From: Pseudomonas silesiensis
Lineage (GTDB): Bacteria > Pseudomonadota > Gammaproteobacteria > Pseudomonadales > Pseudomonadaceae
Assembly: GCF_001661075.1 (NCBI RefSeq)
Contig: NZ_CP014870.1
Location: 4,112,501-4,176,500, forward strand
Length of the DNA: 64,000 nucleotides
Direction of reading: 5' to 3'
Part shown: in pieces, positions 1-8,829 of the stretch
Layout: every line of letters starts with the position of its first letter
Numbering within the stretch: position 1 is the stretch's first letter
Program-made: the position numbers and the translations under genes
The notes under the pieces: model-generated
Databases searched by the model: none
Told to the model about the DNA's origin: nothing
The model's input: the letters and a program-made list of their open reading frames with translations, nothing else

Positions 1-2
1 GC

Positions 3-1289
3 CGTGAGCAACCGGGCAGCACCTTCATCGGCAACAAGACCACCTACTACATCGACGACGATTCGAGCATCCAGACCGGCCTTGCCTACCATGACTATCC
101 CATGGACTTGCGCGAAGGTCCCAACCGCTTGAAGGTGGCGTACACCGACGTCAGCGGCACCTTCGACTACAAGCGACGCGACACCCTCTGGGGCCTGGAA
201 AGCCAAAGCACTGCGGGCCTGCGTGTGACCAAACACCTGCCCAATGCCGGCGCCAGCGAACGGGTGCGCATCCCCACCGGCAACACCGCCGGCTATGCAC
301 CGGGCACGCCCATGCGTAACTTCACCTACCAGGGTTCGGACACCGTCCTGCACCTGGGCAATGATCTGGAGATCGCCGACGACCTGTGGCTGACCACCGG
401 CCTCGCCGCCATCTACACCCGCCGCGAAAGCGCCGTCACCTACCCCCAAGGCGGCGGCAAGACCAGCCTGAGCGACTGGGACTACGCCCCGCGCCTGGGC
501 TTGCGCTATCAGCTGACACCCGAGCTGCAGCTGTTCGGCAACCTCAGCCGCTCGGTCGAAGCGCCACACCCCTGGTCGATGATCTACAGCGCCAACCAGC
601 GTTTCCCGGCCGGTAGCGGCGCCGCCACCGGCGCCCAGCGTGACCCGATCGAGCTGCAAAACCAAACCGCGACCACCCTGGAAATCGGCGGCCGCGGCGA
701 CAGCACAATGGGTCAATGGAGCCTGGCCTGGTACTACGCCCAGGTACGCCACGAACTGCTCTCGGTGTTGCCGGATGCCAACGCCACCACGCCCTACGAA
801 CTCAACGCCAGCCCCACCGTGCACCAGGGCGTGGAAGCCAGCCTGTCGAGCAACCTGTGGTCGCGAGACGATGGCGGCCAACTGAGCCTGCGCCAGAGCT
901 ACACCTTCAGTGACTTCCATTACCGCGACGACGAGCGCTTCGGCGACAACCGCCTCCCCGGCCTGCCGATGCACTACTACCAGGGCGAACTGCGTTATGA
1001 CTGGCCCCAGGGCTTCTTCGCTGCACTCAATACCCAGTGGGTGTCCAAGGTGGCGGTTGACTACGCCAATAGCTACTACGCCGATCCCTACGCGCTGTTC
1101 GGCGCGACCCTGGGCTACAACGCGCCCAAGGGCGACTGGCAGACCTGGCTGGACATGCGCAACCTGACCGACAAACACTACGCCGGCACCGTCACGCCGG
1201 GCTACGACGATAAGGGGCTGGATGCGGCACGGTCCACGCCGGGCGAGGGTCTGGCGATGTATGTCGGGGTGTCGTGGAGCTTGCGCTAG
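3..1289 (+). CDS. TonB-dependent outer-membrane receptor, 3' part only
   Basis: The window starts inside this gene: the frame is open from position 3 and the start codon, signal peptide and most of the plug lie upstream. About 428 residues are visible. They read as alternating beta-strands of a TonB receptor barrel, with the typical late motif MRNLTDKHYAGTV and a C-terminus ending in a short hydrophobic strand (GVSWSLR). The family imports ferric siderophores or other scarce metal complexes across the outer membrane using TonB-ExbBD energy. The ligand cannot be told from this part. The nearest relatives by feel are FecA/PfeA-like receptors, which is an impression rather than a search result. 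The gene ends about 100 bp before a convergent kinase gene. Confidence 0.85.
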   Translation, partial: REQPGSTFIGNKTTYYIDDDSSIQTGLAYHDYPMDLREGPNRLKVAYTDVSGTFDYKRRDTLWGLESQSTAGLRVTKHLPNAGASERVRIPTGNTAGYAPGTPMRNFTYQGSDTVLHLGNDLEIADDLWLTTGLAAIYTRRESAVTYPQGGGKTSLSDWDYAPRLGLRYQLTPELQLFGNLSRSVEAPHPWSMIYSANQRFPAGSGAATGAQRDPIELQNQTATTLEIGGRGDSTMGQWSLAWYYAQVRHELLSVLPDANATTPYELNASPTVHQGVEASLSSNLWSRDDGGQLSLRQSYTFSDFHYRDDERFGDNRLPGLPMHYYQGELRYDWPQGFFAALNTQWVSKVAVDYANSYYADPYALFGATLGYNAPKGDWQTWLDMRNLTDKHYAGTVTPGYDDKGLDAARSTPGEGLAMYVGVSWSLR

Positions 1290-1393
1290 CGCTGATCAGG
1301 GGCCTGGGCGCCGCGTTTTGGAACTTGAATCGTTGCCTGATCCGAGTGACCGTGACCTGCGCCTGGCAACGTTCTTTCCACTCATTGCAGTCA

Positions 1394-2164
1394 TCAGTAG
1401 AACTCATCCAGCAAACAGTAAAATGCTATACGGCGCTGATCTGGCTCCACACCATAAGCGCGAAAAAATGGAGCTCCCCATGCAGGTCCCAAATTGCGCT
1501 CAATGCTTCGGGCCGCCAGTGCAAGATCTTGATAGATGTCACTGATGCCTAGTCGGCCGCAGTCGATGTAGCCGGTAAAGCTGCTTCCTTCGACCATGAA
1601 ATTCGGCAGGCAGGCATCGCCGTGGGTAACCGCAAGATCATATGTTTCAGGGAGCATCGACAGCATCTGTGTGAAAACTTCCTCAGCGGTCCGCCCCTGT
1701 CGTTCATCGTCAAAGTCTGCCTCGTCAACAAGCCCGGCGCTCACTCGACTCCTGGCGGCTGCTATGCGCTGCTCCAGGGAGTGGTCAAAGGGACATGTCT
1801 CAATTGGCACCTGGTGCAGAGTACGCAGAGCCATCGCCAGGACGCTGATGACTTGGGGAGCAGACAAGTCGTTGGCACTGGCCAGATCCTGTCCGGGGAC
1901 GGCATTCATGAGTAACCAATGGCGATTGTTTTCTGTCGTCACATCAAGAACCGTCGGCCCAGGCAGGTCTAAGCGGTTCATCCAGCGAAGACGCTCAATC
2001 TCTTGCGGTAGCTCACTGTGCGCGCCAATGGGCTCGGACTTCACGAACAGGTGTTTCCCGTTGATGCAGCGAATGCGAAAAACCTCTGCCCCTGACTCTC
2101 CGATAGTTTGTCGTTCAATAGGCGCCCCACTGAATGTTTTGGACCATTGGGCAGGAATATACAT
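1394..2164 (-). CDS. Aminoglycoside 3'-phosphotransferase, APH(3')-II-like
   Basis: This 256-residue protein has the kinase-like fold of aminoglycoside phosphotransferases. The catalytic loop VTHGDACLPNFM (near residue 178) supplies the HGD aspartate and the downstream Asn. The metal-binding stretch IDCGRLGISDIYQDLALA follows near residue 200, and the C-terminus is the typical LLDEFY. The length is close to the 260-270 residues of APH(3') enzymes, which phosphorylate the 3'-OH of kanamycin/neomycin-class drugs with ATP. Chromosomal APH(3')-IIb-type genes occur in Pseudomonas, so this is probably intrinsic. The substrate range is inferred. The gene diverges from the hydrolase at 2489, and the ribosome-binding site is weak. 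Confidence 0.85.
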   Translation of the reverse strand: MYIPAQWSKTFSGAPIERQTIGESGAEVFRIRCINGKHLFVKSEPIGAHSELPQEIERLRWMNRLDLPGPTVLDVTTENNRHWLLMNAVPGQDLASANDLSAPQVISVLAMALRTLHQVPIETCPFDHSLEQRIAAARSRVSAGLVDEADFDDERQGRTAEEVFTQMLSMLPETYDLAVTHGDACLPNFMVEGSSFTGYIDCGRLGISDIYQDLALAARSIERNLGPAWGAPFFRAYGVEPDQRRIAFYCLLDEFY

Positions 2165-2330
2165 ACTGTCATTTACTCAAGTATTGGCGGATTTACTGCC
2201 AGTCGGTTGCATGACACGTAAGACTCCAACCCGATCCGGCGCGAGCAATGCTGCGTGATCGGAGCCGTGTGGCGCCGAATCGTTCTGCCCGCTTAGTTTT
2301 TAATCATCCGTAGCGATTCTGCTGCTGCAC

Positions 2331-2369
2331 TGTGTATCAACGTATGTCTAACTGGCATCTTGATACACA
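2331..2369. promoter_or_regulatory. Perfect 10-bp inverted repeat, putative operator
   Basis: TGTGTATCAA (2331-2340) and TTGATACACA (2360-2369) are perfect reverse complements separated by 19 bp. They lie between the divergent kinase gene (start 2164) and hydrolase gene (start 2489). Arm-to-arm spacing is close to three helical turns, which suits a dimeric or tetrameric repressor. No regulator gene is adjacent, so the binding protein is unknown. Confidence 0.5.
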
Positions 2370-2488
2370 GGTTTTCACCCGGCCTACGGTTCGACACAGG
2401 CCGGATACGTTGCCGCGTTCAAATGCAACCCAGGTTTCAAAGGGATCATTCAGCCCCCCTTGCCACGGCTTGTAACGGAGACATCAGC

Positions 2489-3553
2489 ATGAAAATGGCA
2501 CTGCAGGATACAACCGGCAAAACCCGCCGCCGTCTGCTCGGCTCGTCGCTCCTCGCGTTCGCCCTGTTCGGCGTTCTCGGTGCGGCCCAGGCGCAAACCA
2601 GCACCGCCGCGCAGCCCGCCGCGACCAACGCCGGCGCCACTCATGCATCCCCCTCTCCGTTCGGCCCGTTGAAGCATGTCAACGCCGGGCTGCTGAACGT
2701 GGCGTACGCCGAAACAGGCCCCGCCGACGGGCCGGTGGTCATACTCCTGCATGGCTGGCCGTACGACATTCACAGCTATGACGAGGTCGCTCCCTTGCTG
2801 GCAGCCAAGGGCTATCGTGTGTTGATGCCCTATGCGCGAGGCTACGGCGACACGCATTTTCTTTCGGACAAAACCCTGCGCAATGGCCAACCCGCTGCGC
2901 TGGCCAGTGACGTCATCGACTTCATGGATGCACTGAAAATCAAGCAAGCCGTACTCGGCGGCTATGATTGGGGCGCGCGTTCGGCCGGCATCGTCTCGGC
3001 GCTGTGGCCGGAACGGGTCAAGGCGCTGGTCTCGGTCAGCGGCTATCTGATCGGCAACCAGGCGGCCGGCAAGAACCCGCTGCCACCCAAGGCTGAGTTG
3101 CAGTGGTGGTATCAGTTCTACTTCGCCACCGACCGCGGCCGCGCCGGGTACGAGAAAAACACCCACGACTTTGCCAGGCTGATCTGGCAATTGGCATCGC
3201 CGCAATGGGCCTTCGATGACGCCACCTTCGAGCGCAGTGCCAAGGCGCTGGACAACCCCGACCATGTCGACATCACTGTATTCAACTACCGCTGGCGCCT
3301 GGGCCTGGTCCAGGGCGAAAGCCGCTACGAAGCGCTCGAACAGAAACTGGCCACGGCACCTGCCATCAGTGTGCCGACCATTACCCTGGAAGGCGATGCC
3401 AACGGCGCCCCGCACCCGGCCCCCGAGGATTACGCCAAGCGCTTCACCGGCAAATACGAGTTCCGGCTGATCAGCGGCGGCATCGGCCACAACCTGCCCC
3501 AGGAAGACCCGCAGGCGTTCGCCAAGGCGGTGATCGATGCGGATCACCTGTGA
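2489..3553 (+). CDS. Exported alpha/beta hydrolase, epoxide-hydrolase/dehalogenase type
   Basis: This is a 354-residue protein. The start at 2489 follows GGAGACATCAGC; an upstream in-frame extension looks non-coding. The N-terminus TRRRLLGSS followed by a hydrophobic run and AQAQ is a twin-arginine signal, so export to the periplasm is likely. The hydrolase domain shows the oxyanion motif HGWP (about residue 88), an aspartate nucleophile elbow GGYDWGA (about D160) and a late histidine in GIGHNLPQEDP (about 333). An Asp nucleophile is typical of epoxide hydrolases and haloalkane dehalogenases, not esterases. The substrate is unknown. A 10-bp inverted repeat precedes the gene. Confidence 0.85.
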   Translation: MKMALQDTTGKTRRRLLGSSLLAFALFGVLGAAQAQTSTAAQPAATNAGATHASPSPFGPLKHVNAGLLNVAYAETGPADGPVVILLHGWPYDIHSYDEVAPLLAAKGYRVLMPYARGYGDTHFLSDKTLRNGQPAALASDVIDFMDALKIKQAVLGGYDWGARSAGIVSALWPERVKALVSVSGYLIGNQAAGKNPLPPKAELQWWYQFYFATDRGRAGYEKNTHDFARLIWQLASPQWAFDDATFERSAKALDNPDHVDITVFNYRWRLGLVQGESRYEALEQKLATAPAISVPTITLEGDANGAPHPAPEDYAKRFTGKYEFRLISGGIGHNLPQEDPQAFAKAVIDADHL

Positions 3554-3608
3554 GGTCGGGCTGACAGCCGGGCACTGAGCGGCACCTTCACAACAGCGCT
3601 GTTCAAAG

Positions 3609-3640
3609 GTAGGAGCGAGCGCGCTCGCGATGGACTCCAG
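3609..3640. repeat. REP-like palindromic element
   Basis: GGTAGGAGCGAGCGCGCTCGCGATGG in two parts: a GTAGGAGC lead followed by the palindrome GCGAGCGCGCTCGC (3615-3628). This form is common in intergenic Pseudomonas REP elements. It sits between two convergent genes. Confidence 0.6.
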
Positions 3641-3655
3641 GACACCGCGGGCGCA

Positions 3656-4747
3656 TCAGGTCCGGACCACTTCCCAGCGACTCGCCAACCGAATGATCAA
3701 GCGCGCCAAATATGCGCCCGTCAGCAGCACCACGAACAAGCGCAAAGTCTGCATGGCCAGTACCAGCCCGACATCGGAGTGGGTGTCCACCGCAATGATC
3801 GCCATGGAATCCAGCCCGCCCGGGCTGGTGGCCAGGTAAACCGAGAGAAAATCCTTATCAAGCAGCGCCGCCAGCAAAAAGGCTGACAACGCACACACTG
3901 CAATCATCACCACCGCGCCAAGGATCATCGCCGGCATCCGCCGCCAAACGTAACGGATCGTCAGGCGATCAAAGCCCAGGCCCACGTAGCAACCAATCGC
4001 TCCGTACGCCGTGGCAAGCAGCCAGCCAGGCATGGTTATTTGCAACAAGCCGCTCATTTGCAAGACGGCCCCCAGCAGCAAAGGCATGAGCAGTGCGCCG
4101 GCCGGAATGGCATTACCCAATGCGACACCCGCCAGCAGCGTAGCCAGGGTGAGCACCACGTCCAACAGATTGAAGTGTGGCAACACAGCGCTTGCCGCGT
4201 GCAACTCGCTGCGCCCGGTCGGTGCCCCCAGCCAATGACTGACCAGTGCACCGATCAGCACCACGCACACCACCCGAACGTACTGCATGGTGGCGACCAC
4301 CCGCGAGTCGGCGCCGAAGTCTTCAGACATCGAGACCATCACTGAAGCAGCGCCCGGCGCCACCCCCCAGGCCGCCGTACTGGCGGGTATACCGCCCAAG
4401 CGCACCATGGCAAGGCCGACCAGCGCACTGAGGCACACGGTCAGCATCGTTGCAAAAAGCATCATGGGCCAGGACTGGGCGAGTGAAGTGAGTACCGCCA
4501 GGGTCATGGAATGCGCGGCAAGAATACCCACGGCCCCCTGCCCCAGTCTGAACGCATGGCGGTGCACACGAATGCTCGCACCGCACACACCAAACCCGAT
4601 AGCCACGAGCATCGGCCCTAAAAACTCCCCGGCGGGCACCTGCAGAAACTTCAATAACTGACCGCCTGCCCCGGCCAGCAGCAATAACGCGATCCATTGG
4701 ACGGGAGGGGTATGGAGAAGTCGCCGTGGAAGAAAAGACAAAATCAC
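3656..4747 (-). CDS. AbrB-family integral membrane protein
   Basis: About 363 residues and almost wholly hydrophobic, with some ten membrane segments arranged as two similar halves. Repeated GxxxGPMLVAIG-like and GVAPGAASVMVSMSED stretches match the AbrB duplication domain proteins (PF05145), often labelled ammonia monooxygenase or AbrB transport proteins. They are membrane proteins of unclear substrate, not regulators. The first listed codon is GTG at 4747, but GGAG lies too close to it; the TTG at 4741 has better spacing and may be the true start. The gene diverges from a LysR regulator at 4868, which probably controls it. Confidence 0.75.
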   Translation of the reverse strand: MILSFLPRRLLHTPPVQWIALLLLAGAGGQLLKFLQVPAGEFLGPMLVAIGFGVCGASIRVHRHAFRLGQGAVGILAAHSMTLAVLTSLAQSWPMMLFATMLTVCLSALVGLAMVRLGGIPASTAAWGVAPGAASVMVSMSEDFGADSRVVATMQYVRVVCVVLIGALVSHWLGAPTGRSELHAASAVLPHFNLLDVVLTLATLLAGVALGNAIPAGALLMPLLLGAVLQMSGLLQITMPGWLLATAYGAIGCYVGLGFDRLTIRYVWRRMPAMILGAVVMIAVCALSAFLLAALLDKDFLSVYLATSPGGLDSMAIIAVDTHSDVGLVLAMQTLRLFVVLLTGAYLARLIIRLASRWEVVRT

Positions 4748-4824
4748 GCTCCAAAGGTGGAACGCCCCCGGGGTGGTGGCGAGCTATCGACAGGAGCAAT
4801 TATTGATAGCGGGTTCGATCAAGT

Positions 4825-4863
4825 CTATTTTCTAATAGTGATGAATTGATAACTGTGAGTTAT
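4825..4863. promoter_or_regulatory. LysR-type operator region between divergent genes
   Basis: The 120-bp gap between the membrane protein and the LysR gene is AT-rich and holds two dyads. CTATT-N4-AATAG lies at 4825-4838 and ATAACTGTGAGTTAT (6-bp arms) at 4849-4863. This is where a LysR protein would be expected to bind to control itself and the divergent gene. Confidence 0.45.
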
Positions 4864-4867
4864 AGGT

Positions 4868-5779
4868 ATGGAACTGCGCGACCTCGTCTATTTTGAAACC
4901 ATTGCCGCGCTGGGCCACCTGGGCAAGGCAGCGGAAAAACTCAACCGGAGCCAGCCGGCACTGACCAAGAGCATTCAACGACTTGAAGAGTCATTGGGCG
5001 CCCGCCTGTTCGAACGTGACGGGCGACGGATCAAACTCACGCCGGTGGGCGAACTGCTGAAAGTACGCGGCAAGCAGTTGCAGCAGAGCATCGCTGAAAC
5101 CCAGCGCGAAGTGCGCGATTTTGCCAGCGGGGTCATGGGCAACATACGCCTGGGCTGCGCTGCGTCCATGGCCGACAACCTGCTGCCGCACCTGACCGGC
5201 GCATTGCTTTCCCGCGCGCCGGAAGTCACCTTGAACCTGGTGATCGGCCAGGACGATTTCCTGCGCGAAGGGCTGTTATCCGGCCGATTGGACATGGTGA
5301 TCTGCCCGCAGTACGAAGCGGACCCGCTGCTCGATACCCATGCCCTGTTCGATGATGAAGCGGTGGTGGTCGCCAGCCGGCATCATCCGCTATTCAATGC
5401 CAGCTACCAGATGCGCGACTTGTGCCAATACCGCTGGGTGCTGCCCGCGACCACCGTGGCCGCGCGGCGCTGGATAGACAATGCCTTTCAAGCGCGAGAC
5501 CTGCCCCTGCCCCGGGTGCAGATCGAGACCACTTCGATTTCACTGTTGCCGCGCCTGATTGGCGAAACCCACCTGCTGTGCTTCCTGGCCCGGGAGACCC
5601 TCGAAGACGTCAAAGGGGTGACGCACCTTCGAGAGGTGGCGCTCAAGGAAACCACGATGAAACGCACCATCGTCGTATTCGTTCGCATGGGCGCCTACCT
5701 GTCGCCGAGCGCGCAATTGCTGCTGAGCATCTTGAAAAATGAAGGGTCGCAGTTCTTTACGGGCGTGCAGGCGGTATAG
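4868..5779 (+). CDS. LysR-family transcriptional regulator
   Basis: A 303-residue protein of standard LysR length. The winged HTH occupies residues 1-60: MELRDLVYFETIAALGHLGK, then the recognition region RSQPALTKSIQRLEESLGA and LFERDGRRIKLTPVG. The effector domain follows, with the family pattern GRLDMVICPQ. It diverges from the AbrB-type membrane protein, and palindromes sit in the shared promoter. The last 23 bp overlap the convergent gene ending at 5757. The effector is unknown. Confidence 0.92.
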   Translation: MELRDLVYFETIAALGHLGKAAEKLNRSQPALTKSIQRLEESLGARLFERDGRRIKLTPVGELLKVRGKQLQQSIAETQREVRDFASGVMGNIRLGCAASMADNLLPHLTGALLSRAPEVTLNLVIGQDDFLREGLLSGRLDMVICPQYEADPLLDTHALFDDEAVVVASRHHPLFNASYQMRDLCQYRWVLPATTVAARRWIDNAFQARDLPLPRVQIETTSISLLPRLIGETHLLCFLARETLEDVKGVTHLREVALKETTMKRTIVVFVRMGAYLSPSAQLLLSILKNEGSQFFTGVQAV

Positions 5780-6359
5780 CGCCGACCGCCCGCCTGACCT
5801 CGACCTGTATAGCATAAGCCGGTGCCTCCACCGCATTGAAATCCTGCGTATAGCGCTGGGCAAATCCTTCCACTCCCCATTCCTGATACTGCTGCACGTG
5901 CTTTAGTTCGTGAGCCCAGAGCGCAATGTTCTGCTCCGCGCTTTGAGCGTCCCGGAAGAGGATGATGTCGATCAGCGTCACGGCACCGACATCGGGGTTT
6001 TGCAGCATCGCCGTGGCGGCGCTGAATTGACCGTTGTCGCTGACTTTGTAGCGCGCAGTATCGAGGACGCCCGGGTCGTACCAGCGCAGAAGTTGCTCGC
6101 GGATGTGCGGCGGGATGGGTTGGGTACCGGCGCTGGCGGCTTCAGCGCGGGCTTGGGTCAGCCACAGCGCCAGGGCAGGCGCTGCGATCTGGTAGATGCC
6201 ATCAGGCATGCCGAGCAGGCCCATGGGATCTGGCAGGCAGATGCAGCTGTCCAGGCACACTTGTTTCTCGCCAGGTGGGCAGGCGTTGGTCTGGGCAGGC
6301 GCATCCAGCGCCAGGCACAGGACAAACAGCGCCACCAGGCGAGTGGTGATGGGCGGCAT
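5757..6359 (-). CDS. Secreted protein with HELKH-type metallopeptidase-like motif
   Basis: About 200 residues starting at 6359, where GGAG sits seven bases upstream. The residues upstream in frame are not coding-like. The N-terminus MPPITTRLVALFVLCLALDA is a Sec signal peptide. A cysteine-rich patch follows (CPPGEKQVCLDSCICLPDP). Near the C-terminus WAHELKHVQQYQEWG resembles the HExxH-like signature of DUF4157 domain proteins. Here the motif is HELKH, so a single zinc-type site is possible but not proven. The 3' end overlaps the convergent LysR gene by 23 bp. Confidence 0.7.
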   Translation of the reverse strand: MPPITTRLVALFVLCLALDAPAQTNACPPGEKQVCLDSCICLPDPMGLLGMPDGIYQIAAPALALWLTQARAEAASAGTQPIPPHIREQLLRWYDPGVLDTARYKVSDNGQFSAATAMLQNPDVGAVTLIDIILFRDAQSAEQNIALWAHELKHVQQYQEWGVEGFAQRYTQDFNAVEAPAYAIQVEVRRAVGAIPPARP

Positions 6360-6508
6360 TGGGCGCTCCAGGGGCGGACGCAGCGCGAACGGTGGGTCGT
6401 CATTGATCGATGATCCGCATGGCTTTAGCGTAGTCCCAAACCAGGCGCGCTCAAGATATCGCAGGAAAGGACAGGCTCTGTTTCTGTACGACGCTCCAGC
6501 GGACTTTC

Positions 6509-7465
6509 TCACACCGATTGCCTGCGCCAACTGCCAGGTGACACACCAAACTGGCGCTTGAACGCGCGACTGAACGCCGCTTCGGATTCGTAACCCACTG
6601 CAAAGCCGATTTGCGCCACATTACCGCGACCTTCGCGCAGCTGTTGCGCCGCCACGTGCATGCGCCAGAGGGTCAGGTATTGCATCGGTGGCTGTCCGAC
6701 CAGGGCGGTGAATCGCTCCGCGAACACCGAGCGCGACAGGCCCACTTCCAGCGCCAGGGCTTCTGCCGTCCAGCCCTCGACCGGACGAGCATGGAGCAGG
6801 GCCAGCGCGCGCCCGATATGAGGATCGCGCAAGCCCGCCAGCCACCCGAGTCGCTCCGCCGGGAGGCTCGCAACATACTGGCTGACGGCCTCGACGAACA
6901 GCAATTCGGATAGCTTGGCGATGACCGTTGTGGAGCCGACGCGCCCCGCCGCGATCTGACTGATTGCGAAACGGAATGAGCTTTCAATCCAGGCGCCCGA
7001 AGCGGTTGCGCGCACGTCCAGTTTCAATAAGGAAGGCAGCGACGACAGTAACGGACTGAAGGGTATTTCAGAGCCGAGGAATCCGCACAATAACTGCGTG
7101 GCTTCGCCGCCCCCGCCGTACTTGATTTGTGAAATGCCGCCGATTTCCGGCCGTTGGATGACTTCGCGTCCCGGCATGGGCGAAAGGCTCAGGTCGCTGC
7201 CAAAAGAGTGAGCGTCATTGCGTGGAAGCAGAATGAGTTCGCCTGCCCGCACGTCGACGCTGGCCCCCCCGTCGATGCGTAATTGCATGTGCCCCGCGGT
7301 GACAAAATGCGATGCGATGACCTGCCGGGGGGCGGCCAGGAACGGCTTGCAATCGTCCGCGGAAATTCTGCCGTTGATGCACCAGGGCGCAGTGAATTCG
7401 GCCTCGAGGAACACCCCTCCAGACAGCCGAATCACCCGCAAGACATCAGAAAACGCATCCAACAC
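6509..7465 (-). CDS. AraC-family regulator with N-terminal cupin
   Basis: A 318-residue protein starting at GTG 7465, with GGAGGG seven bases upstream. Residues 1-180 form a cupin sensor domain of the AraC cupin_6 type (APWCINGR, then HFVTAGHMQLRI). The C-terminal ~100 residues carry the double HTH: EALALEVGLSRSVFAERF, then QIGFAVGYESEAAFSRAFKR ending in FGVSPGSWR. It diverges from the diiron-type gene at 7663, which is the obvious regulatory target. The inducer is unknown. Confidence 0.9.
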   Translation of the reverse strand: MLDAFSDVLRVIRLSGGVFLEAEFTAPWCINGRISADDCKPFLAAPRQVIASHFVTAGHMQLRIDGGASVDVRAGELILLPRNDAHSFGSDLSLSPMPGREVIQRPEIGGISQIKYGGGGEATQLLCGFLGSEIPFSPLLSSLPSLLKLDVRATASGAWIESSFRFAISQIAAGRVGSTTVIAKLSELLFVEAVSQYVASLPAERLGWLAGLRDPHIGRALALLHARPVEGWTAEALALEVGLSRSVFAERFTALVGQPPMQYLTLWRMHVAAQQLREGRGNVAQIGFAVGYESEAAFSRAFKRQFGVSPGSWRRQSV

Positions 7466-7662
7466 CGGCCAGCCCTCCCTTCCGGAGTCTGGAGCATGTA
7501 ATCAAGCGTATCGATCATTCTTCGCCTGAACTGCGAAGCCTAGATTAGCACCAACGCGGACTCGGTGATCGAGGCTCTCCCAGAGTCTCCACCAACGGTC
7601 ACAGGGTTCGACGTTAATCCTAATAGCCCCTTCCCACTCGACCAGGGAAGCAGGAGATCGAT

Positions 7663-8616
7663 ATGAACAGCATCGCTACCGTACCCGGCCCAGATTCGGG
7701 CAACGCCGCCCGTTACGCTCAAATCGTCAGATCATCGAAGAAAACGCAATGGCAGATCGATCGCGATTTGCTCCAGGACCGGCGTTTCGACTTCTCGCGC
7801 AAATTCTTGCCCGACGGACTCTCGCAGATCGACGGCCTGACCTTTCTCATCGCGGACGAGGCGCGCCTGCTCAGTCAGATTCAAGGCCGAACCTACGCCT
7901 ATATGTTTGGCCTGGTCGAGCGTTTTATCAGTGCCAAAATGCTCGACCAAGGTCGGGCCCATGTATTTGACGACCAACTCGCACTCGAAGCGCTGGTGCA
8001 CTTTTCCAATGACGAGATCAAGCACCAGGAGCTGTTCCGGCGCATAGAGGCGATGATGGGTGCGCAGTTGCCGGCGGGATATCGTCAAGTGGCCGATCCA
8101 AACGATGTGGCGCGGGCGGTACTGGCGTCCAGCAGCTGGTCGGTGCTGGCGCTGACCTGTCATATCGAACTGTTCGTGCAAACGCACTACAAGCAAAGCA
8201 TCGCCCCGCGCGAGGAGTTGTGCCCACTGTTCAAGGATGTTTTCAAATTTCACTGGATGGATGAAAGCCGGCACGTCGTGCTGGATGAACTGGAGTGGAA
8301 AGCGGAGCACGCGAAACTCTCGCCAGCCGAACACGACCAGGCCGTGAATGATCTGATTGCGCTAGTGGCGGCCGTCGACGCCATCCTGCAGGCACAATCG
8401 GCAGCCGATGCCGACTACTTCATTGGCAACGCTTCACGCTCGTTCAGTGTCGATGAAACAGCGCAAATCAAGGCCTCGGTGCTGAGCGCCTACCGCTGGC
8501 AATACATTGTCTCGGGCGTGCAGCATCCACACTTTGGCCGGCTGCTGACGGGCATGACAACCCCTGCGCAAATGTCGAGGATTCAGGCCGCGCTGGCGCC
8601 CATCATGAGTCAATGA
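7663..8616 (+). CDS. Ferritin-like diiron-carboxylate protein
   Basis: A 317-residue helical protein; start 7663 follows AGGAGATCGAT. Spaced Glu/His pairs match a four-helix diiron site: EARLL, then NDEIKHQELF, then HIELFVQTH, then HWMDESRHVVLDELEW. The two ExxH pairs (EIKH and ESRH) are typical metal ligands. Members of this broad group include N-oxygenases such as AurF and other oxidases, so an oxygenase or oxidase role is likely but the substrate is not evident. It stands alone opposite an AraC regulator with a cupin sensor. A GC-rich hairpin follows the stop. Confidence 0.7.
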   Translation: MNSIATVPGPDSGNAARYAQIVRSSKKTQWQIDRDLLQDRRFDFSRKFLPDGLSQIDGLTFLIADEARLLSQIQGRTYAYMFGLVERFISAKMLDQGRAHVFDDQLALEALVHFSNDEIKHQELFRRIEAMMGAQLPAGYRQVADPNDVARAVLASSSWSVLALTCHIELFVQTHYKQSIAPREELCPLFKDVFKFHWMDESRHVVLDELEWKAEHAKLSPAEHDQAVNDLIALVAAVDAILQAQSAADADYFIGNASRSFSVDETAQIKASVLSAYRWQYIVSGVQHPHFGRLLTGMTTPAQMSRIQAALAPIMSQ

Positions 8617-8625
8617 TCGACAGCG

Positions 8626-8648
8626 GCGACCGGCCCCGCGTCGGTCGC
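8626..8648. terminator. Possible terminator hairpin after diiron gene
   Basis: GCGACCG (8626-8632) and CGGTCGC (8642-8648) form a 7-bp stem just after the stop at 8616. There is no clear U-tract, so termination is only possible. The rest of 8649-8829, up to the convergent TPR gene, shows no gene I can support. Confidence 0.35.
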
Positions 8649-8829
8649 GTGTGCCAGTCTCTGGTTCACGTCTGCCATGTGCAAACCGATACGTTTGTTG
8701 CGGTCCGGTTTACCTTCTTTTGCGTGCAGTTGGTGTGTTTTCTCATGCTCATTGTCATCGCCGCCTGTTACGGCGCAGGCCTGCTCGGATAGCAGGATGG
8801 CTGCCTGCCAGAAGTGGACACTCGGAAAC

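Noticed and set aside
2450..3547. A 365-codon open frame antisense to the exported hydrolase
   Set aside because: It is a GC-rich shadow frame; the plus strand has a signal peptide, catalytic motifs and a ribosome-binding site.
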